Shown here one piece after another: positions 58,123-64,000 of a stretch of 64,000 nt of DNA (the stretch's first letter is position 1; every line of letters starts with the position of its first letter). Source of the stretch: Gymnorhina tibicen (taxonomy: Eukaryota; Chordata; Aves; Passeriformes; Artamidae). The position numbers and the translations under genes were made by a program. The DNA lies in assembly GCA_013399875.1 (NCBI GenBank), contig VXAZ01000263.1:993262-1057261 (forward strand), written 5' to 3'. A model generated the notes under the pieces. That model made no database searches. It was not told where the DNA came from and worked only from the letters and a program-made list of their open reading frames with translations.

Positions 58123-58959
58123 AGTGAGCCAGTATTTTAATTTAGAGGATTTAAAACTCATATCAAACCCTAATAAATTACAAGATTCTTATAAAAGTCT
58201 GTACAACTGCCAGAACCTGAGTTCTGTGGAATTGTAAATATGAAAGAACAGCCTCTGCTTTGCTGGGATCCAAAATCATGCTTTCAATCCCTTTCTTCTT
58301 TGTAAGCCATCAGTTCCCTAGTGCCTGGGGTTGTTCAGTACTTCTAAAAATTAGATCTGTCCCTAGATATGAATTTAGAAGTCTAGAAATAACTCCATAG
58401 ACGTGGGGCTTCTGGCCAATGGCCTAATAAGCATTTGTTCTTTGATTTCGCCTTTGTACTTAAAGCATTGCAAAAAATGAGCCTGTTTCAAATCCATGTG
58501 TGTAAAATATTCATTGCGAAGGCCAAAGTTCAATACACGTTGCCTAGCCTGTGTTTTCTTGTACACATTTAAAGGTCACTCTGAGATCTAAATAAGGATT
58601 GCAAACATAACCTGGGTCCCCAGATGAAAGCAACTGTTGGATGGCTTCTCCTTTCACATAATTAAAACACATACATTGTAGCGGTAAGTCTCACACCCGA
58701 ACAGAACTTTGTGAAGTCCAGAAGCCGAACATCTGCATCATTGTGATAACTGCAAGAGAACAGACCCATGAATCTCCTTATCTCCTATGCTGGCAAAAGA
58801 AACCACAGTAGTCTTTTCAGCTACAATAATCATTGCTCTCTAACAGGGAGAGCATGTATACTACCCTTATACCACCAGCCTTAATGGAAGAAAAGATGAT
58901 GCTCAAAATCGAGGCTATGCCAGTGGGTCCAAACTCTACTTGCTCATTTCTCAATCAGT

Positions 58960-59200
58960 CAGCATTGCTTGACATCACCGTTGTCATTTCCTTCCAGTTC
59001 CCCTCAGCCCTCCAGGTTCCAAGAGCAGTCAGCAGCATTGCTTACCTTGATAATTTATGGGTATGGCTCTCTCTTACCGACAGCAGCCAATTGTACCATT
59101 AAAGGGCAATGTGTTGCCATGGTAAAGAAAGAGTATCCAAATGTCTTATAAACCATAAAGGCATTAATATGCAGCTATTGCCACTTGCACCTCTTAATCC
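58960..59200. promoter_or_regulatory. Possible conserved noncoding element
   Basis: This unique stretch holds CTTGATAATTTATGGG, GCCAATTGTACCATTAAAGG, TTGCCATGGTAAAG, GGCATTAATATGCAGC and isolated CpGs. No repeat or convincing splice-bounded frame explains it. The mixed-composition, motif-dense look is the only basis for the call. Confidence 0.18.
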
Positions 59201-59691
59201 TGACAGAGAAAAGCAAGACTGCTAAAAGCAATTACGTTTTGTTTGAAAAGAGTGACAGATATTTTAAGAGACAGGAGTGTCAGAACTGTAGCTGGAACTC
59301 CAGTAGCAGGTGAGAAAGAGATAAATAGATATGCACAATCTTAAGAGAGATTTCTATATCTGAAAGGAAAATAATTTATACTTTTACATATAACATATAC
59401 TATATAAAAATACAATCTACATGTTTTAGTCCCATACAAATAAACAACAAAGCAAAAATAAATAGCAATAAAACAGACTGATTTTTTTTGTTGCCGTTGA
59501 TCATTACTCATTTTAGCATGCAGATTTTTCAATAATCACATTTCAGTGGTGGTATACAGCAAGGCAGGGGTACAATACTCCACACATGAAAAAACACTCA
59601 ACTCTGGAACTCTGTTGAAACCCCAGTATCAAGCAGAGAACATTTTTTACCTCCTTTGTGCATTTTCATGCTGCACTTGGGAAGCACACAT

Positions 59692-59795
59692 TAGAAAAAA
59701 AACAAAAAAAACACAAAAAAACCCAAAACAAAACAACAACAACAACAACAACAAAACCAACAAAAACAAGCAAACAAACAAAAACCCACCAAAAG
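59692..59795. repeat. A-rich tract with (AAC)n and (AAAC)n
   Basis: About 100 bases of A runs with single C or CCC interruptions contain about seven tandem AAC units (59730-59753) followed by AAAC units. The artificial Asn/Lys-rich open frame across it is a by-product of the repeat. Confidence 0.9.
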
Positions 59796-60423
59796 ACATT
59801 TCACCAGCTACTTAGCTCCATTGCTGGTAAAAAAAAATACATACAGAACTAAAAAATGCATCGAGGAAAAAATTAAATTCAGGCATTAATAGCAATCATG
59901 TTTACTTCAATCTGCAGCAATTCTTCTTACATGCTGACATTCAAAGGCAATATTTTGCCCTTGATCTGCCTCAATGAAAAGGCTCTTTCAAAGATAATTG
60001 CATATACTTCACATATTTCTTTAAATACCACTAAACTCTCCTTTATTTATCTGCCATGATTGAATGTTATTAGACCCCTGTTTTTTTCCAAAGCTTTTAT
60101 TGCAACATTCTCTAGAAGAGTGAACCATTTTCCTGAGATCTCCTAGTTTGTCGAGAAACTGGCTTATTCAGGGACAACTGTGGTTCAGAAAGAACTATCA
60201 AGACTGAGTATTTGGGACTGCCTAACTCTTTTTAAGAATATACTTGAAATCAGAAAGAACTAATCTGGATCAAAGAGCTGGCAATTTGTATTTCATAGTG
60301 TTGGTGTCATCTTCTTATAAATCAGAATAAAAGAGCGATTTTAAAGGGCTCTTCCAAAATAAGTATTTGTTTTTCCATTCATATGCCTAACAATTAGAGC
60401 CTTTTCAACCATTTGTTTCATTT

Positions 60424-60439
60424 AAAAAAAAAAAAAAAA
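60424..60439. repeat. Poly(A) run
   Basis: Sixteen consecutive A have no retroposon body upstream that I can recognise. It is a simple repeat. Confidence 0.8.
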
Positions 60440-61939
60440 GTGGTAGATAAGAGAGGGACAAAATATATAAACAATAAATATGGCATTTAACGTGGTAAAA
60501 CTTTCAAGTTCAATAGTATCGGGTTACTAAGTCTTAGTTACGTACCACATAAAATATGATGTATGGCCTTTCTAATACAGTACGGAGAACATACACAATG
60601 GAAAACATAGGTGTCAAACTAAGGCTCAGCAAAATAATGCCATGCTCCAAAATCTCCTCAAAGTTTTTCCTTTTACAGAGATTTTTGTCTTTTCAACCTC
60701 CCCCCTGCTCTCCAAGCAAAATACATTTTGAAAAGTCATGATAGGCGGTCAGTATTAAAAATGCTATCCCTGCATGTAAAATCATCCACGTAGAACAGAC
60801 CTGGAATATTTCAATTTATAGTGATATCAATGATGGGAAGTGCTTTGTAAAGTTTCAAAGAAATACATAAACCCTTGATTTTAGTTATGACTATATATCT
60901 GAAGGACCCTTTAAACCCATATTAAAATATTCTATTTACAGGCTAATCTTTATCATACTTTACTCAAAAGAATAATGTGATAAACTTTATTCTATTGGTG
61001 ACAGTGTTAGGGGTTAAATAATCCTTCAATTTCCAATTTTTTCTAAAAGTGAAAACAAACTTATTTTGCTCTTCTTTTGTCTTTTCACCAGTCAGATGTG
61101 TAACCAGTTTTTCTAAATGCATTTATGCCAAAAGTAAATGTATTACTTAGCACCTGTTATTGCTGTTGTTGGCAGAACAGAAAATATTTTAAATTTAGTT
61201 TAAGACTGACTCCCAATTATTCCAGCTCCAAGCCACTGCTTTTATTTTCAAAAAAAAATATATCAAGGAGGGGGGAAGCTATAGCAATTGTCATTGTACA
61301 ATAAAATCAAATTTTACTGACAAATGAGCATTTCTATATTCATCTTTCAGAGGATTTTTTAAATACATTATCTGTGTACACCTAGATCCTTAAATGGCAT
61401 GTACAAAACATGCTTTAAGTGGTATGGTTTCCAGATTTGTAAGGTTCTATTAACATCAGTTAAAACATTAAATGTTTGCCATTAACATTTATACTATACA
61501 TATCTGATATTTCTGACACACAGCAATTCTGCATTTAGACCTCAGCTCCAGCAAGTGCACAATTAAATAAAACACTTACATAAGTTCAATCTTATTGAAG
61601 CTTTTTTGTGTTGAGCTTTTTTTGTTTAGGTGGCAGCATAGCTGGTCCTAAAAATTAACAGAAGAAAAAGGAATGAGTCAGGTTAAAGACTGTGATAAAG
61701 TAACTAGAGTTTGGCCTTCAAAAAACATGTACAACTGCATTATTTATTTCAGTCTTCGTGTTCACCATTTGCTTTGTGTGGGGCAACACACCCTCCCTCT
61801 CCCACTGCTGTCAGTGCTTTTAATTTTAATCAAAATTGGTGAATCCACAGAGATAAAACACTGAGCTTTCTTTTCAAGAACAATATATGCCTTATCTTGC
61901 TGTGCTTTTTCCTGAAAAGAAGAACCTACTGTCTTTTCT

Positions 61940-62340
61940 GCTGACACGTGCATCCCAGCACTCAGCCAAAACCACAGGAGTCCTTTCACAGTGGGGCTGT
62001 CCCCACCTGGGCTAGCCTCCTGTGCAAGGTCTCAGGAGGGTCCGACAGACCCCAGCCACCTCTCCACAGGTTTGTGGTGCAGGAGCAAGCCTCCAGTGCA
62101 CAGGAGCTTGGGAGCAGCAGGGAACCCCTCAGCTGGCTGCAGCCCCCAGCTCCCAAGCCAGGACAGGGGCAGCCACAGGGCTCCTCAAGAGCCCTGAGGT
62201 GACACTCGGGGATCCCAGTCATGGAAAAGTCACCCCCCTTAGCAGCACCTGGGGCAGATCCGTGTGCCCTGCTGAGACAAAGTGGAATCCCATCCCTGGG
62301 GAGTGAGGCCAGAGTGGAGGTGTCTGTCAGGGAAGGCAAG
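61940..62340. other. GC-rich, CpG-poor island
   Basis: About 400 bases are clearly GC-rich against an AT-rich background, with frequent CAGCC, CCCCAGC and GGGAGCAG words and only a few CpGs (GACACGTG, TCCGACAG, ACTCGGGG, ATCCGTG). No TATA or AATAAA order suggests an LTR, and no frame is convincing despite open stretches on both strands. It abuts the CR1 fragment at 62395. It could be an unrecognised transposable element, a GC-biased conversion patch or a degraded CpG island. Confidence 0.5.
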
Positions 62341-62394
62341 GTGGCAGATGTGTCTCTTCCCTTCTGAGCACACTTGAGTGGTTTTCAAGCTTTT

Positions 62395-62668
62395 CCCAAG
62401 TAACCGCTGTTAGGACAAAAAGAGACAGCCTCAGGTTGTGATGGGGGAGATTTAGACTGGATATTAGGGAACATTTCTTCACAGAAAGGGTTAGCCAAGC
62501 CTTGGAACAGGATGCCCAGGGAAGTGGTTGAATCAACATCCCTGGAAGTATTTAAAACACGTGATGCTTACAGACATGGTTTAGAGGTGGACTTGGCAGC
62601 ACTACATTAATGGTTTGACACGATGATCTTAGAGACCTTTTTCAACCCAAACAATTCTACCATCCTTC
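62395..62668 (+). mobile_element. CR1 LINE 3' fragment, plus strand
   Basis: Typical CR1 3' sequence is visible in order: GTTAGGACAAAAAGAGACAG, GGGGAGATTTAGACTGGATA, TTAGGGAACATTTCTTCACA, GAACAGGATGCCCAGGGAAG, CATCCCTGGAAGTATTTAAA, GGTTTAGAGGTGGACTTGGC, CGATGATCTTAGAGACC and TTTTTCAACCCAAACAATTC. Its 'ggacttggcag' segment fits the subfamily of 8641 and 57627. The left boundary is uncertain by about 30 bases. Confidence 0.95.
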
Positions 62669-64000
62669 ACACGCAGTCCTTAGGTAACAAACAATCACAT
62701 ATTGAGCAATGCTGCTTGAAAGTATTCCCTAACAGGTTTTCATGGAAAATGTCAATGATTTTTGAGAAAATTTCCAAAATGTGTATCTTTTTCAGAACAA
62801 TTTAATAAGTTTTGAAAAACATCTGCCCTCACTGATTATTTTTCCTCAAAAGGCCAACCTCCAGAAATCAGAAGTATTTAGATTTTTAAATGTCATCCAA
62901 ATGTTTCCTAGGAGTGAGTTTTGAATACCTTGTGCCACTGTTCACATTTCTGATGGACTTCATTCTCTGTCATTGACTGTACATGGATCATCATTTGTAA
63001 TACGAGAGATGAGCTGCCTGTCATGGGTTGTTAAGCCCATTTAGAAACCCCAGTATAGAGGGAGATGTTGAAGAATTAGCAAGAATGTGCTCCAGATCTG
63101 TTATTTCACTGGCCTGCAATCTGCATACTCATTCAAGCAAGCATAAAAAGTCAGGTCTTTTAATTCTCTGCCATGTTTTTCCTGGTTTTATCACAAGAAA
63201 ACATCTGCTTTATTTACATGGCTGAATTGGCTGTAGTCTCAAATTTTTATGCAAGTTAGTTGTTGTATTTTAATGAAAATTACCTTTTTCATTTCCCTCT
63301 CAAGAGTATAGCTTTCCTCTGAGATTGCCAATAACAAATGTCTCCTGCAGTGACAAGAAAATGAACTGGAGTGCTTGGGAACTACACTTGCAGGTATTAC
63401 AACATTTCAAAATTGGATTTGTTTGAAATCAGAACAGATGCACAAGTTTAGAGATTATCCAAAACAAAAATACTTCTAAATATCCACTATAATCTATTAT
63501 TTCCATTTTTATATTTTGCTTCATTACATTAAACTTCAGTGAACATTTCTGAGTAAAAATTTAACAGACAAAATAATGAATTTATGACCAGACAGCATTT
63601 TCTCATTACTGATCACCAGCATAGCTATCTCCTAATAGTACCAAATAAAACAGAAATATTCAGGGTTAATACTCAGCCATAAAAAGCAGAACATATCCAG
63701 TTAGAGCTCCGATAATAGGAAAGTTCAAATAAATTTAGTTTTATTTTGTTCCAAAATAAAAAAAAAGACATTTCAATTTTGTTGCTACTTTTTTTCCTCC
63801 TCCAGTAAATGGTTTCATTGCAGGTTAATCAAAATGAGTTTTTGCCTTGACCTCATTGCAGTGTTTTTTCTTCCTTACATCTGTTCAATCTAAATACATA
63901 AATGCCAGGTCATCCTGATTTACTACTAAACATAATATTATTTGTACTAAAAATGCAAATGATCAAGTCAAAACAATTATCTTCACCATTCTTCAGCAGC
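62669..64000. other. Unique noncoding DNA
   Basis: This AT-rich sequence runs to the window edge. No gene, recognised repeat or notable structure is visible. Confidence 0.6.

Larger units (their letters stand above)
57958..61939. other. Unique noncoding DNA
   Basis: No gene is supported. The stretch contains the hairpin at 58089-58122, a motif-rich block at 58960-59200, the AAC/A-rich tract at 59692-59795 and a poly(A) run at 60424-60439. Nothing else is recognised. Confidence 0.6.

Noticed and set aside
59546..59852. Asn/Lys/Thr-rich ORFs
   Set aside because: They are produced by the (AAC)n/(AAAC)n tract, not by a protein gene.
1..64000. CRISPR arrays, operons, phage or bacterial mobile elements, tRNA/rRNA genes
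   Set aside because: No regularly spaced direct repeats, Shine-Dalgarno-led gene chains or recognisable RNA genes were found. The CR1 content and low coding density indicate a vertebrate nuclear genome.

Overview
This window looks like nuclear DNA of a bird, probably intronic or gene-desert sequence. The main evidence is at least nine fragments of CR1, the dominant avian non-LTR retrotransposon, several ending in the ATTCTATG-type 3' tail. There is also one LTR-like element. The background is AT-rich and CpG-poor, and no reading frame exceeds about 140 codons. There are no closely packed genes and no operon-like organisation. I recognise no tRNA, rRNA, known miRNA or CRISPR array.

Layout. 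Positions 1-3800 are mostly unique and hold a perfect 18-bp palindrome, an AT-rich homeobox/GATA-motif block and a well-formed candidate microexon at 3405-3425. CR1 copies lie at 3800-4565 (+), 8641-8799 (+), 13935-14896 (+, with reverse-transcriptase remnants), 19468-19648 (+) and 20228-20292 (+). From 20.3 to 37 kb the DNA is mostly unique. It contains two protein-like minus-strand open stretches (24562-24834 and 25306-25381), several candidate splice-bounded segments and a 3 x 22 bp tandem repeat. A GC-rich retroviral solo-LTR-like element lies at about 37121-37495. From 37.5 to 45.8 kb the DNA is AT-rich and unique, with one minisatellite and a palindrome. The longest CR1 copy is at 45781-47260 (-), with decayed but readable reverse transcriptase, and a small tail follows near 47500. 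From 47.5 to 57.6 kb the sequence is unique, with two further candidate exons. CR1 copies at 57627-57903 (-) and 62395-62668 (+) flank a region with a 12-bp-arm hairpin, a polypurine tract, an AAC-rich tract and a CpG-poor, GC-rich island (61940-62340).

No protein-coding gene can be called with confidence. The most plausible functional content is a set of very short splice-bounded segments: 3405-3425, 29591-29620, 44230-44266, 48171-48219 and 54031-54117 on the plus strand, and 2828-2903 on the minus strand. If even some are real, the window sits inside the long introns of a large gene or a spliced lncRNA. AT-rich introns also yield such decoys by chance, so each is scored low. Several blocks with clustered homeobox, E-box, FOX or GATA-like words are offered as possible conserved noncoding elements. 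That inference rests on motif appearance only, because no alignment was possible.
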